Below are positions 24,957-33,398 of a stretch of DNA of 64,000 bases, piece after piece. The translations under genes and the position numbers were made by a program. The stretch is from Spartobacteria bacterium (GTDB lineage Bacteria > Verrucomicrobiota > Verrucomicrobiia > Chthoniobacterales > UBA10450). Location of the stretch: assembly GCA_003134785.1 (NCBI GenBank), contig PLCN01000018.1:62001-126000 (forward strand), written 5' to 3'. Positions within the stretch are counted from its first letter, which is position 1. Each line of letters opens with the position of its first letter. The notes under the pieces were generated by a model. That model saw only the letters and a program-made list of their open reading frames with translations. It made no database searches and had not been told where the DNA came from.

Positions 24957-25106
24957 CTGTAGCCGCCGCGCTGCCTGCCACGCCGAAGCAAGCGAAGGAG
25001 GGTGGGCGGCGCGAGGGCGATCTCGGCAAGAGAAGCAAGCCCCCACGCTTCGCACGCGCCGCCGCCGAAGCGCTTTGGCGCGCAGGAGGTAGCGAAGCGG
25101 CTACAG
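24957..25106. repeat. Compound palindromic repeat, family B
   Basis: Starts CTGTAGCCGCCGCGCTGCC and ends GAAGCGGCTACAG, with inner hairpins around GCCACGCCGAAGC and CGCGCCGCCGCCGAAGC. It separates the divergent lepA and FHA genes. A similar unit lies at 49243-49348. Confidence 0.75.
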
Positions 25107-25152
25107 ACCGAACAACGTTGCCATTCTCTCTCCCCTGCTGTCACATTGCTTC

Positions 25153-25641
25153 ATGCCGAAGCTGATCATCCGTTCCGATTCTGGCGAACAGACTTCGCAT
25201 GATCTGGTGGATGAGACGGTGACGATTGGGCGTTCGCCGGAGAACTCCATTCGCCTGGAAGACGTTTCCGTATCGGGCCGGCACGCGGAGTTAATGCTGG
25301 CGGGCGAGATCTGTTATCTCAAGGACCTCAATTCCACCAATGGCACGCTGGTCAACGGAGCGCCGGTCACGAGCGTGCAATTGCGCGCGGGCGATCGCAT
25401 CCGATTTGGGAAAGTCGAAGCACGCTATGGGCGCGATGTTGCGGCCGCCGCTCAGCCTTTGCCGCGGGCCGTGGAGTTATGCGCGAAGCCGGCGGACTTT
25501 GCGAATGCGTCGCCTTTTCGGAATCGAAAAAAAGAGAAGGATTCGACCCGAACGACGATTCTCGCTTCGGTCGCCGTCGCGGTGCTTGCTTTTCTCGGCA
25601 GCGTGATCGCCATCTTCTTGATGCGGGCGCCGATGCTTTAG
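25153..25641 (+). CDS. FHA-domain protein with a C-terminal membrane helix
   Basis: 162 residues. The forkhead-associated domain spans residues 5-95 with TIGRSPENS, SVSGRHAEL and DLNSTNGTLVNG, the phosphothreonine-binding loops. A linker follows and then a hydrophobic helix (about residues 138-160). It probably recruits phosphorylated partners to the inner face of the membrane, but no kinase or phosphatase gene lies adjacent. ATG 25153 is well placed. Confidence 0.88.
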   Translation: MPKLIIRSDSGEQTSHDLVDETVTIGRSPENSIRLEDVSVSGRHAELMLAGEICYLKDLNSTNGTLVNGAPVTSVQLRAGDRIRFGKVEARYGRDVAAAAQPLPRAVELCAKPADFANASPFRNRKKEKDSTRTTILASVAVAVLAFLGSVIAIFLMRAPML

Positions 25642-25662
25642 CGGCGAGAACTGCTCTGCTGC

Positions 25663-25793
25663 GGGGAGCGCAGGCTGCCAGCCTGCCCTTTTCGGCAGCT
25701 TGCCGAAAAGCAAAGCGAAACGCCAAAAGGAGCGACGCTATCCAGAACGCCGGCAAGCTGCCGGCTAGTGCAGGCAGGTTGCCTGCGCTCCCC
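25663..25793. repeat. Inverted repeat, GCAGGCTGCCAGCCTGCC type
   Basis: GGGAGCGCAGGCTGCCAGCC at the left is mirrored by CAGGTTGCCTGCGCTCCC at the right, with further pairs GCAGCTTGCCG/CGGCAAGCTGC inside. It lies between the converging FHA and gluQ genes. Confidence 0.75.
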
Positions 25794-25795
25794 TC

Positions 25796-26653
25796 TCACG
25801 GTCCGCGCGCGATCCAAAGCGTTCTCAATTCTTCCGGATCGGCGCCAGAATTGCGCAGCTCTCGCAAACTCATCGACGCATCCCGTTTCGCGAGCCGCTT
25901 GCCAGACGAGTCGGTGACTAATTCGGTGTGATAGAACTGCGGCGTGCTCAAACCCAGCGCGCGATAAAGCAGCAGCTGCCGAAAAGTCGAGAGCAGCAAA
26001 TCGGCGCCGCGCACTGCTTCCGTGATTTCCATCGCCGCGTCATCGGCGACGACGGCAAGTTGATACGCAGGCACGTCGTCTTTTCTCCAGACGATAAAAT
26101 CGCCAAAATCCACGCCGGCGATCGCGCGTTGCGGTCCTACACGATTGTCAATGAACTGCAACGCCTCGCCATCGGTCACGTGAAAACGCCAGTTATGTCC
26201 CGCAGGCGAATCGAGTTCGCTCTTCGTTTCGCCCTTCGATCGGCATGTCCCCGGATAAACCGGCTCCTCGTTTTCATGGTGTGGCGCACCGGCGGATTGA
26301 AGAACATCGCGCCGCGAACAGGTACAGGGATAAATCAACGCCGCGTCCCGCAATTTCCTCCACGCGGCAAGATAGATTTCGCGCCGCTCGCTCTGGACGT
26401 AAGGCGCAAACGCTCCGCCCAAATCCGGCCCTTCATCCCAACGCAATCCGAACCAGCGCAGATCTTCGATGACGGCGTCTCGAAATTCTTTCGCGCACCG
26501 ATCGCGATCGAGATCTTCGATGCGGAGGACCAGTTGTCCGTCGCTTTGTTCAGCGCGTTCCTGCGCGCGCCAGAAAGTGCCGGCGTGACCGAGATGAAGA
26601 TATCCCGTCGGGGAAGGTGCGATGCGGCCGCGGTAGGGAATTTCAGATTTCAG
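25796..26653 (-). CDS. gluQ: Glutamyl-Q tRNA(Asp) synthetase with no normal start codon
   Basis: The enzyme loads glutamate on queuosine of tRNA-Asp. The frame upstream of the first ATG (26446) is real: it encodes YRGRIAPSPTGYLHLGHAG, holding the HIGH motif, then LVLRIEDLDRDRCAKEFRD. The zinc motif is YPCTCSRRD with a distal YPGTC, and KRLAKRD stands for KMSKS. The frame is open to a stop at 26669-26671 and contains no ATG, GTG or TTG before YRGR, only CTG (26653) or ATT (26641), inside an AATCTGAAATC repeat. The start given is the CTG; translation would begin at a rare codon or the repeat has replaced the original start. Confidence 0.85.
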   Translation of the reverse strand: MKSEIPYRGRIAPSPTGYLHLGHAGTFWRAQERAEQSDGQLVLRIEDLDRDRCAKEFRDAVIEDLRWFGLRWDEGPDLGGAFAPYVQSERREIYLAAWRKLRDAALIYPCTCSRRDVLQSAGAPHHENEEPVYPGTCRSKGETKSELDSPAGHNWRFHVTDGEALQFIDNRVGPQRAIAGVDFGDFIVWRKDDVPAYQLAVVADDAAMEITEAVRGADLLLSTFRQLLLYRALGLSTPQFYHTELVTDSSGKRLAKRDASMSLRELRNSGADPEELRTLWIARGP

Positions 26654-26733
26654 ATTGCCGATTTCAGATTAGCGTGAGCGCTCGGCCGACTTGGAGACCA
26701 TTTCACTTTGCAATCTTCAATCTGAAATCATCA
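26641..26733. repeat. AATCTGAAATC repeat between gluQ and the HAD gene
   Basis: Three copies of GATTTCAG or TTTCAGATT lie at 26641-26671 and an inverted copy (CAATCTGAAATCATCA with a shorter CAATCTTC) at 26711-26733. The block forms the whole gap of two divergent genes and reaches both their starts. Confidence 0.75.
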
Positions 26734-27411
26734 ATGAAAAAGCGTCTTCTGCTTTGGGACATCGACGGCACCCTCATCAGTACGGGCGCAGCAGGACAGC
26801 GGGCCATTGCGCTCGCGACGACTCAACGATTCGGAGGCGACTTAGAGGGCGTTGAGATCGCGGGGCGGACGGATACCGGCATCGCGCATCAGATCCTGGC
26901 CAAACATGGAGAGCCAATCACTGACGAAAGCGTGGCCGCACTTCTCGATCTTTATCTGGAATTGCTCGCGCTCGAGTTGCCGCGGAGCCAAGGACAGGTG
27001 CTGCCAGGCGTGTTGCCCTTGTTGCAGAAATTGCAACGGCAGCCTGGCACGTCGCTCGGCCTTCTCACTGGCAACTTGAAACGCGGCGCTCAATTGAAGC
27101 TCGAGCATTACCACTTATGGCAATTCTTCGCGTTCGGCGCTTTCGCGGACGATCATCACGATCGCAACCAACTCGGCGATTTTGCCCTGACGCGCGCGGA
27201 AAAGGGCACTGGCATAAAATTCGAATCCGCCCGCGTCGACGTCATCGGCGACACCGGACACGATATCGCGTGCGGAAAAGCGTTTGGCGCACGCACGATT
27301 GCGATCGCGACTGGCTCATGGCCGCGGGAAAAATTGAGCGAATACGCTCCCGACTTTCTCTTCGATGATCTCGCGGCGGTGGACGACGTGATCGCGGCGC
27401 TCGATTGGTGA
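26734..27411 (+). CDS. HAD-superfamily phosphatase
   Basis: The ATG at 26734 begins MKKRLLLWDIDGTLISTG. Asp9 and Asp11 of DIDGT are the nucleophile and acid. Motif II is LLTGN and motif IV is GDTGHDIACGKAFG. With the cap domain between, it resembles phosphoglycolate phosphatase-type enzymes. 225 residues. Substrate unknown. The upstream repeat ends at its first base. Confidence 0.85.
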   Translation: MKKRLLLWDIDGTLISTGAAGQRAIALATTQRFGGDLEGVEIAGRTDTGIAHQILAKHGEPITDESVAALLDLYLELLALELPRSQGQVLPGVLPLLQKLQRQPGTSLGLLTGNLKRGAQLKLEHYHLWQFFAFGAFADDHHDRNQLGDFALTRAEKGTGIKFESARVDVIGDTGHDIACGKAFGARTIAIATGSWPREKLSEYAPDFLFDDLAAVDDVIAALDW

Positions 27412-27459
27412 GCAATTGACGAGCGCTCGGAGAGTGACATCTTCCCACCTTCAATCGCT

Positions 27460-27780
27460 ATGACTTTACCCGATGCTTCCAATGTGCTGCCGCTCGAAGG
27501 CGAAATCGACCTGCACATCGCGCCGCGGGTGGCCGCTTTGCTCGACGCAATCATCGGCCAAAAACCTGAGCGCGTGGTGGTGGATCTTTCCGGGGTTAGC
27601 TACATCGACAGCTCCGGACTCGCGGTCCTGATTGAAGGAATGCAGAAGGTCGAAACGTATGGCGGAAAATTTCTCCTGGCCGGTTTGCAGGATAACGTGC
27701 GGCCGATTTTCGAAATCGCGCGCCTCGACCAGGTCTTCATGATTTTCCCTCACGTGGACGCGGCACTTGCCGCCGTCTGA
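27460..27780 (+). CDS. STAS-domain anti-sigma factor antagonist
   Basis: 106 residues matching SpoIIAA/RsbV-type STAS proteins: LEGEIDLHIAPR at the start and VVVDLSGVSYIDSSGLAVLIEG, whose serine (SS of DSSGL) is phosphorylated by the cognate anti-sigma kinase. It may regulate a sigma factor by partner switching; no kinase or sigma gene is adjacent. Its 3' end overlaps the converging glycosyltransferase gene by 31 bases. Confidence 0.9.
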   Translation: MTLPDASNVLPLEGEIDLHIAPRVAALLDAIIGQKPERVVVDLSGVSYIDSSGLAVLIEGMQKVETYGGKFLLAGLQDNVRPIFEIARLDQVFMIFPHVDAALAAV

Positions 27781-28859
27781 AGCAAGATCTCGAGGGTCCG
27801 CTCGACGTTCCCGGAGATATCGAAGCGCTGCGCGAGTTCGAGAATGCTGGGGCGCGCGTGTTCGCGACGGGTCTGGTCGGACCAAAACAAAAGCGCTTCG
27901 CCGATCTCCCCGATATTCCGCGGATCGTCGATGATGCCGCCGTGGACGCCGTTCTCGATGATCTCGGAGAAACCATTGGCGCGCGTGGTGATCACAGGAA
28001 GGCCGGCTGCCGATGCTTCGAGACAGGCGTTGGAGAACGGATCGTAAATTGTGGGAAGCAGAAAAATATCGGCTGCTCCATAAAGCGCCGGCATGTCCTG
28101 AACCACCCCGAGAAACTCGACTTGTGCCGACCTGAATTTTCTGCGGTCGCCGCGTCCCGCCACAAAGAGGCGTATCGTTTGGCCACTCTGTTCCACCGCT
28201 TCGATCGCGAAACGCAGCCCTTTGCGTTCCCATCCGGAGCCGGCGAAAAGCACGGCGATGTCTTTCCTCTTTAAACCCAGCGTTTCGCGAATTTTCGCGC
28301 GGCTTTCCTCATCCCGCCGAAAAGCATCCAACGGCACGCCGTTGTGAACGATCTCGATTTTCTCGCTCGGAAATCCATAGAAGCGGACGATTTCATCCTT
28401 CACCATCCGCGAGTTCGCGATGACGCGACTGGCGCCGCCTTCGAAAAGCGATTTCTCGAGCGCGAGCGTGACTGAATGCTTGCGGTTCAGGATGCGGCTG
28501 AGCTTGTGCCACGGACCCGCCACTTGCGCGCGCCGCTCCAGCCACGCGCGATGCACGCCGTCACCGGCGCGATAAACATCGCATCGCCAGATGCGCTCCA
28601 GGCTCATCAACACATCACAGTCCGAGCGCGATGCGAGTCTCTTCATTTCATCCGCAAACGCTGCGGCCGAGCCGGCGGCGATGCGGGTGATCGGCCCGAA
28701 GCTCCACTCGTTAGGCGTCCACTCTTCCGAAGCATAAAGCCGGGCTTGATGCCCCCGTTCCACCACGCCGGCGGCCAGCCGTTTCAGATACGCCTCCGCG
28801 CCGCCGCTGGAAGAATATCCGCGCCGGACAAATCCAATGGTAAGATGATTCGAACGCAT
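27750..28859 (-). CDS. Glycosyltransferase family 4
   Basis: ATG 28859 gives MRSNHLTIGFVRRGYSSSGGAE, the glycine-rich N-terminus of a GT-B enzyme. The donor-side domain has FAGSGWERKGLRFAIEA, LLPTIYDPFSNACLEASAAGLP and NGFSEIIENGVHGG, the EX7E-type motif of GT4. The open frame runs 540 bases further upstream, but that part overlaps the divergent GT4 gene and is not coding. 369 residues. Probably adds a sugar to lipopolysaccharide or an envelope polysaccharide. Head-to-head with the next gene. Confidence 0.9.
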   Translation of the reverse strand: MRSNHLTIGFVRRGYSSSGGAEAYLKRLAAGVVERGHQARLYASEEWTPNEWSFGPITRIAAGSAAAFADEMKRLASRSDCDVLMSLERIWRCDVYRAGDGVHRAWLERRAQVAGPWHKLSRILNRKHSVTLALEKSLFEGGASRVIANSRMVKDEIVRFYGFPSEKIEIVHNGVPLDAFRRDEESRAKIRETLGLKRKDIAVLFAGSGWERKGLRFAIEAVEQSGQTIRLFVAGRGDRRKFRSAQVEFLGVVQDMPALYGAADIFLLPTIYDPFSNACLEASAAGLPVITTRANGFSEIIENGVHGGIIDDPRNIGEIGEALLFWSDQTRREHARPSILELAQRFDISGNVERTLEILLQTAASAAST

Positions 28860-28918
28860 TACCTCAGCACCGAATGGGGACTTTACTTGGCTGCAATCGC
28901 CACAATAGTTGTTAGCCG

Positions 28919-30139
28919 ATGGCGGGTGAAACTCTAAACGTCGCTCCGCCGTCGCCTCCTGCGACTCGCGAATCGGCGGCGCTTCCGAAGAATTTGCTCT
29001 ATTCGATCTTCGCGCGAATCGGAGGATCGGGTCTCGACACGGACGCCTTCGAAACGTTGCGCGCTTCGTATCGCGGCGGATTTCTGGGACAAGCCATTGC
29101 GTACGATAATCGGCAAAAGGAAATCCCAGCCCGGTTGATTTACTCGCTTCGCTGGCACCCGGTTCGCCTGATTTCATTTCTCGATCGCCCTTATTATTAT
29201 GGGGCGAAAAAAAAATATCTGGACTGGATCGCCTCGAAGCAACTGGCGACGGGACGCTTCGATCTCTTTCACAGCTGGTCGGGCGACTGCCTGCAATCGC
29301 TGCGAGTGGCGCACAAGCTGCGCATTCCGTCGATCGTGGAGATTCCCACCTGGCACCGCGACCGCGGAAAGGTCGCCGGCGTTCGTGCCACCTCACCACC
29401 CGCGCCCGAACTTTCCTGGCGTCGGCGTTGGAAAGAGAATCTCCTCCAAACGCGCAAACGTTTCCTGGAAGAATACGATCTCGCCAGTCTTCTCGTGGTG
29501 CTCTCCGGGAAGGCGGCCGAGACTTTCCGCATCCAGGGTTTTCCCGAGGAGAAATTGTTTTACCTCCCGCGCGGAGTCGACGTGGAACGCTTCAAACCGG
29601 GCGTTCGTCCGCCGATTTTCCGCGTGGTTTTTTCGGGCGCATTGATCGAGCGCAAAGGGATCCATCATCTGCTCGAGGCGTGGCATCGGCTCGATCTGAA
29701 AGATGCGGAACTGTGGCTAGTCGGCTCGGTTCATGACGAAGCGAAGCCGCATCTAAAAAAATACCGGCGGGATAACATCAAAGTCGTCGGCTTCGTCCGC
29801 GACGTGGAAAACTACTTAAGCCAGGGAACGATCCATGTTTTCCCGTCGCAATGCGAAGGCAGCGCCAAGGTCGTTTACGAGGCGGCGGCCTGCGGTCTGC
29901 CGCAAATCACGACGCGGGAAGCGGGCGATGTGGTGAACGATGGCGTGGAAGGGATCTTGGTCCGGCCGGGAGACGTGGGTGAATTAGCGACGGCGATCCT
30001 GGAGCTTTACCGGCATCCGGAAATAGTCGAGCGGATGAGCGTGGCCGCGCGCCGCCGCGTAGTGGAAAATTTTACCTGGGACCATTTTCGCACAAGGCTC
30101 CTCGGCGCTTACGAACTCGCGATGCGAATGGGACGCTGA
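28919..30139 (+). CDS. Glycosyltransferase family 4
   Basis: 406 residues. The N-terminal domain has FDLFHSWSG and IPSIVEIPTWH; the donor domain has VVFSGALIERKGIHHLLEAW, HVFPSQCEGSAKVVYEAAACGLP and VNDGVEGILV. The ATG at 28919 leaves 59 bases to the divergent GT4 gene, so the two share a promoter region. Position ahead of the GT9 and ABC exporter genes suggests lipopolysaccharide assembly; sugar specificity unknown. Confidence 0.88.
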   Translation: MAGETLNVAPPSPPATRESAALPKNLLYSIFARIGGSGLDTDAFETLRASYRGGFLGQAIAYDNRQKEIPARLIYSLRWHPVRLISFLDRPYYYGAKKKYLDWIASKQLATGRFDLFHSWSGDCLQSLRVAHKLRIPSIVEIPTWHRDRGKVAGVRATSPPAPELSWRRRWKENLLQTRKRFLEEYDLASLLVVLSGKAAETFRIQGFPEEKLFYLPRGVDVERFKPGVRPPIFRVVFSGALIERKGIHHLLEAWHRLDLKDAELWLVGSVHDEAKPHLKKYRRDNIKVVGFVRDVENYLSQGTIHVFPSQCEGSAKVVYEAAACGLPQITTREAGDVVNDGVEGILVRPGDVGELATAILELYRHPEIVERMSVAARRRVVENFTWDHFRTRLLGAYELAMRMGR

Positions 30140-30198
30140 TGAGGTGCGTTCGATCTCAAAATCTTGGCGGCGAGGCGTGAGAGCTGCGATTGTCAGAA

Positions 30199-30305
30199 AC
30201 GTTCAACGTCCAACGTTCAACGTCCAACGTTCAACTCCAGAGAATTTCAAACCCGCGCCCTCCCCCGTTGGATGTTGGACGTTGGACGTTGGACGTTGGA
30301 CGTTC
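30199..30305. repeat. Two-sided TCCAACGT/ACGTTGGA palindromic block
   Basis: Left side: five copies of AACGT(T/C)CAACG around 30199-30237. Right side: four to five copies of GTTGGACGTTGGA at 30266-30305. The two sides are complementary and could form a long hairpin. It sits between the GT4 gene and the GT9 gene and is read through by the frame of the latter. Confidence 0.85.
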
Positions 30306-30319
30306 GCTTTCCCCTCCCC

Positions 30320-31339
30320 GTGAATATTCTCCTCCTTCAACTGAAGCGAATCGGCGACCTGATCCTGACGACGCCTTCCATCGCCGCTCTGCGCGCAAAA
30401 TTTCCGGAAGCGACTCTTTCCCTCGTCGTCTCTCCCGCAGTCGAGGAGTTGCTCCCAGCAATTTCGGGAATCGACAAAGTTTTCGTGGTCAGAGGAAAAG
30501 CGGACGACGCCATGGATTGGCTCGCGCTCACCTGGGGCAAATTCGATTATTGCCTCGATTTCACCCGCAACGATCGCTCGTCCTTTCTCACTCTGCTTTC
30601 CGGGGCGGGAAAGCGCATCACTTCGGATCATCCCAATCTGCGCACGAAAATCCGGGCGCGCAGCTATAACGAGTTCGTGGAAGCGCCGGTGCGTTTATTG
30701 CACACAGTCGATTACCATCTCGCCCTGCTGAAACCTTTGGGGATCGAGAACGCTTCCCGCGCCATCCGGCTCGACCTGCCTAAGAGAGCGATGGAAAACG
30801 CGGAGCGACTCTTGCACGCATCCGGCGCCCGGAGCGACTTCGTCATGCTTCACCCAGGCTCGGCTCGGGCCGAGAAATTTTGGGAAACCGAGCGCTGGGC
30901 GGAGTTGATCGATCATTGCGTGCGCGAACGCGGAATGAAATGCATCCTCACCGGCGGGCGTTCTCCGATGGAGCAAACGCAGATCGCAGCCATAAAAAAT
31001 TCGACGCTCTCGAACGTGATCGATCTTTCCGGAAAAACCGATCTGCTCACCTTGGCTGCGCTCGTGCGCCAAGCCCGCCTCCTCGTCACGGTGGATTCCG
31101 CGCCGATGCATTTCGCCGCGGCGTGGGACAGACCGCAGGTGGTCCTTTTTGGTCCCACCAACCCATTTCACTGGCACCCCCGATCCGAATCCGCAGTCGT
31201 CCTCGTGGGTGAATCCGAGGCAGGCGTAACCGAATTCAACCCCAAACAGCGAGCCCTCCCGATGAACCAAATCTCGACGAAATCGGTGATCGGTGCTATG
31301 GAATCGCTGCTGTCGGCTCCGGCGGCGCCCGCCATATGA
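30320..31339 (+). CDS. Glycosyltransferase family 9, heptosyltransferase-like
   Basis: GTG 30320 gives MNILLLQLKRIGDLILTTPS, the standard N-terminus of the WaaF/WaaC family, with FPEATLSLVVS and LHPGSARAEKFW, the nucleotide-sugar site, and VTVDSAPMHFAAA. The frame is open 52 codons further upstream through the repeat block, giving WMLDVGRWTLDV, so that part is rejected. No Shine-Dalgarno sequence is evident. It ends with an ATGA overlap with the next gene, a translation-coupled pair. Confidence 0.9.
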   Translation: MNILLLQLKRIGDLILTTPSIAALRAKFPEATLSLVVSPAVEELLPAISGIDKVFVVRGKADDAMDWLALTWGKFDYCLDFTRNDRSSFLTLLSGAGKRITSDHPNLRTKIRARSYNEFVEAPVRLLHTVDYHLALLKPLGIENASRAIRLDLPKRAMENAERLLHASGARSDFVMLHPGSARAEKFWETERWAELIDHCVRERGMKCILTGGRSPMEQTQIAAIKNSTLSNVIDLSGKTDLLTLAALVRQARLLVTVDSAPMHFAAAWDRPQVVLFGPTNPFHWHPRSESAVVLVGESEAGVTEFNPKQRALPMNQISTKSVIGAMESLLSAPAAPAI

Positions 31340-33219
31340 GTGAACCACAAGCCACACCAGCCAAACCCTCCTTTTGGCAAACCCTCCGAACCGGCTGGGG
31401 TCCCTATAAGCGGCTCTATGGCTATGTGAAGCCGTATCGCGCGCGTTTCGTGCTAGGACTGGCTCTCGGCTTCGCCTTCGGCGTCATCAGCAATGGGATG
31501 ATGCCTCTGGTCATCGCCAAGGTGACTGGCGCCGTGTTTCAGGGGGGGACTCCGACGGCTCAGCAATTCATGTCCGACAGCGGGATGCTAAACCGCGGCC
31601 CCAAGATTAATTCGATCCTCCTCACCTGTCTGCTCATCCCCTTGGTGATGGGGGCCCGCAGTTTGTGCGCCTACGGCAACGCCGTCTGCATGCAATGGGT
31701 GAGCAACAGAGTAGTGACCGACGTTCGCAATGAGTTGTTTAACAAAATGGTGCGTCACTCGATGGATTTTTTTAACAAGATGCGCTCGGGCTTTTTGATG
31801 TCCCGCATCACTAACGATACCCGGGGAATGCAGATGGCGCTCTCTACCATTAGCAGCGATCTGTTTAAGCAACCAGTCGCGATCGTCAGTGGCATTGCCG
31901 TCCTGCTCTATATGGATTGGAAGTTTACCCTGGTGACCCTCGTGCTTTTCCCCTTCTGCCTAGTGCCGATCATTCTCTACGGCCGGCGCGCACGCAAAGC
32001 GGTGCAGCATCAATTTGAAGACATGGGACAGATGTTGATGACGATGCAGGAGACGTTCGCCGGGATTCGCGTAATCAAATCCTTCGCGCGCGAAAAGCAC
32101 CAGGAGGATTCCTTCCTCCGGAGCAACCAACTGCAATTTGAAAACATGATGCGCATGATCAAGGCCATGGAGGCGACTGGTCCGCTGGTAGAACTCATCG
32201 CTGCCTGTGGGGTGGGCCTGGCCCTGCTTTATATTTATTCAGCTAACCTGAGCGCGGCCCGTTTTATCGCCCTCAATGCCGGAATTTTCCTTCTCTACGA
32301 TCCGATCAAAACTTTAAGCCGCATGCACATCATCATGCAGCAATCGATCCAGGCCACGACGGAAGTTTTTGCGATCCTCGACACAGAGCCGAGCGTGAAG
32401 GACGCACCGGACGCGATGGTCCTGACGCATTCCAAAGGCTTGATCGAATTCGACGATGTGACCTTCCGCTATGCGGGCGGTGTGACGAATGCGGTCTCCA
32501 ACCTGAACCTGACGATCGAACAGGGAAAGAGTTACGCGCTCGTCGGTGCAAGCGGCGCGGGTAAGAGCACCATCCTCTCGCTCATTCTGCGCCTTTACGA
32601 TCCCATCAGCGGCAATGTGCGCGTGGATGGGCAAGACCTCCGCACGCTCACCCAGAAATCGTTGCGCGAACAAATTGGTCTCGTCACCCAGGAAACATTT
32701 TTGTTTCACGATACGATCTTCAAGAACATCCAGTTTGGCCGGCTCGACGCGACCGCCGAGGAAGTCTATGCCGCGGCGCAGACGGCGTTCGCGCACGATT
32801 TCATCATCGCCCAACCGCATGGCTACGAAACGACCATCGGAGACAAGGGCTGCCTGCTTTCAGGCGGTCAGCAACAGCGGCTGGCCATCGCCCGCGCGCT
32901 CTTGAAGAACGCACCGATTCTCCTGCTCGACGAAGCCACCTCTGCGCTTGATTCGGAATCAGAGAAGCAAATTCAGCTCGCACTCGAAACACTCGCCGCC
33001 GGAAGGACCGTGATCGCGATCGCGCATCGCCTCTCGACGATTTTGTCCGCCGATCAGATCGTGGTGATGGACCAGGGGCACATCAAGGAAATCGGTACGC
33101 ACCGTGAGCTGCTCGAGAAGTCTGGCTACTATCGGCGGCTTTACGACATGCAATTCAATCGAGACGGCGAAATAGAGGGTTTGGCAGAAACAGGAATCCT
33201 GGTCGAAGCGATTGGTTAA
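31336..33219 (+). CDS. ABC exporter, MsbA-type lipid flippase
   Basis: 627 residues: an ABC transmembrane domain of six helices (residues about 25-330), then an ATPase domain. Walker A is GASGAGKST, the signature is LSGGQQQR, Walker B is ILLLDEATSALD, and the switch His is AIAHRLST. This half-transporter layout fits MsbA, which flips lipid A-core. The 4-base overlap with the GT9 gene supports a lipopolysaccharide role. A generic multidrug exporter is the alternative. Confidence 0.9.
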   Translation: MSEPQATPAKPSFWQTLRTGWGPYKRLYGYVKPYRARFVLGLALGFAFGVISNGMMPLVIAKVTGAVFQGGTPTAQQFMSDSGMLNRGPKINSILLTCLLIPLVMGARSLCAYGNAVCMQWVSNRVVTDVRNELFNKMVRHSMDFFNKMRSGFLMSRITNDTRGMQMALSTISSDLFKQPVAIVSGIAVLLYMDWKFTLVTLVLFPFCLVPIILYGRRARKAVQHQFEDMGQMLMTMQETFAGIRVIKSFAREKHQEDSFLRSNQLQFENMMRMIKAMEATGPLVELIAACGVGLALLYIYSANLSAARFIALNAGIFLLYDPIKTLSRMHIIMQQSIQATTEVFAILDTEPSVKDAPDAMVLTHSKGLIEFDDVTFRYAGGVTNAVSNLNLTIEQGKSYALVGASGAGKSTILSLILRLYDPISGNVRVDGQDLRTLTQKSLREQIGLVTQETFLFHDTIFKNIQFGRLDATAEEVYAAAQTAFAHDFIIAQPHGYETTIGDKGCLLSGGQQQRLAIARALLKNAPILLLDEATSALDSESEKQIQLALETLAAGRTVIAIAHRLSTILSADQIVVMDQGHIKEIGTHRELLEKSGYYRRLYDMQFNRDGEIEGLAETGILVEAIG

Positions 33220-33398
33220 CCGGAGGCCTCGCCGAGGCGAACTCTATCGGCGGGCCCCATTTACACATCAGGCCGCCTACCACAAGACGAATCAAAGAGA
33301 GGCGTGCTCTCTGTTTCCAGCAGGTGACCCGAAATCTCTCGACCGGCTCCCCTAAACCGGCGCTTTTCATTTCGAGCCTCGCAAACTAGCCTCCCGCA

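Noticed and set aside
28860-29399. The upstream 180 codons of the leftward GT4 frame
   Set aside because: They overlap the divergent GT4 gene and lack GT motifs; the ATG at 28859 starts the conserved N-terminus.
30164-30319. The 52-codon N-terminal extension of the GT9 gene
   Set aside because: It is translated TCCAACGT repeat; conserved family sequence begins exactly at GTG 30320.
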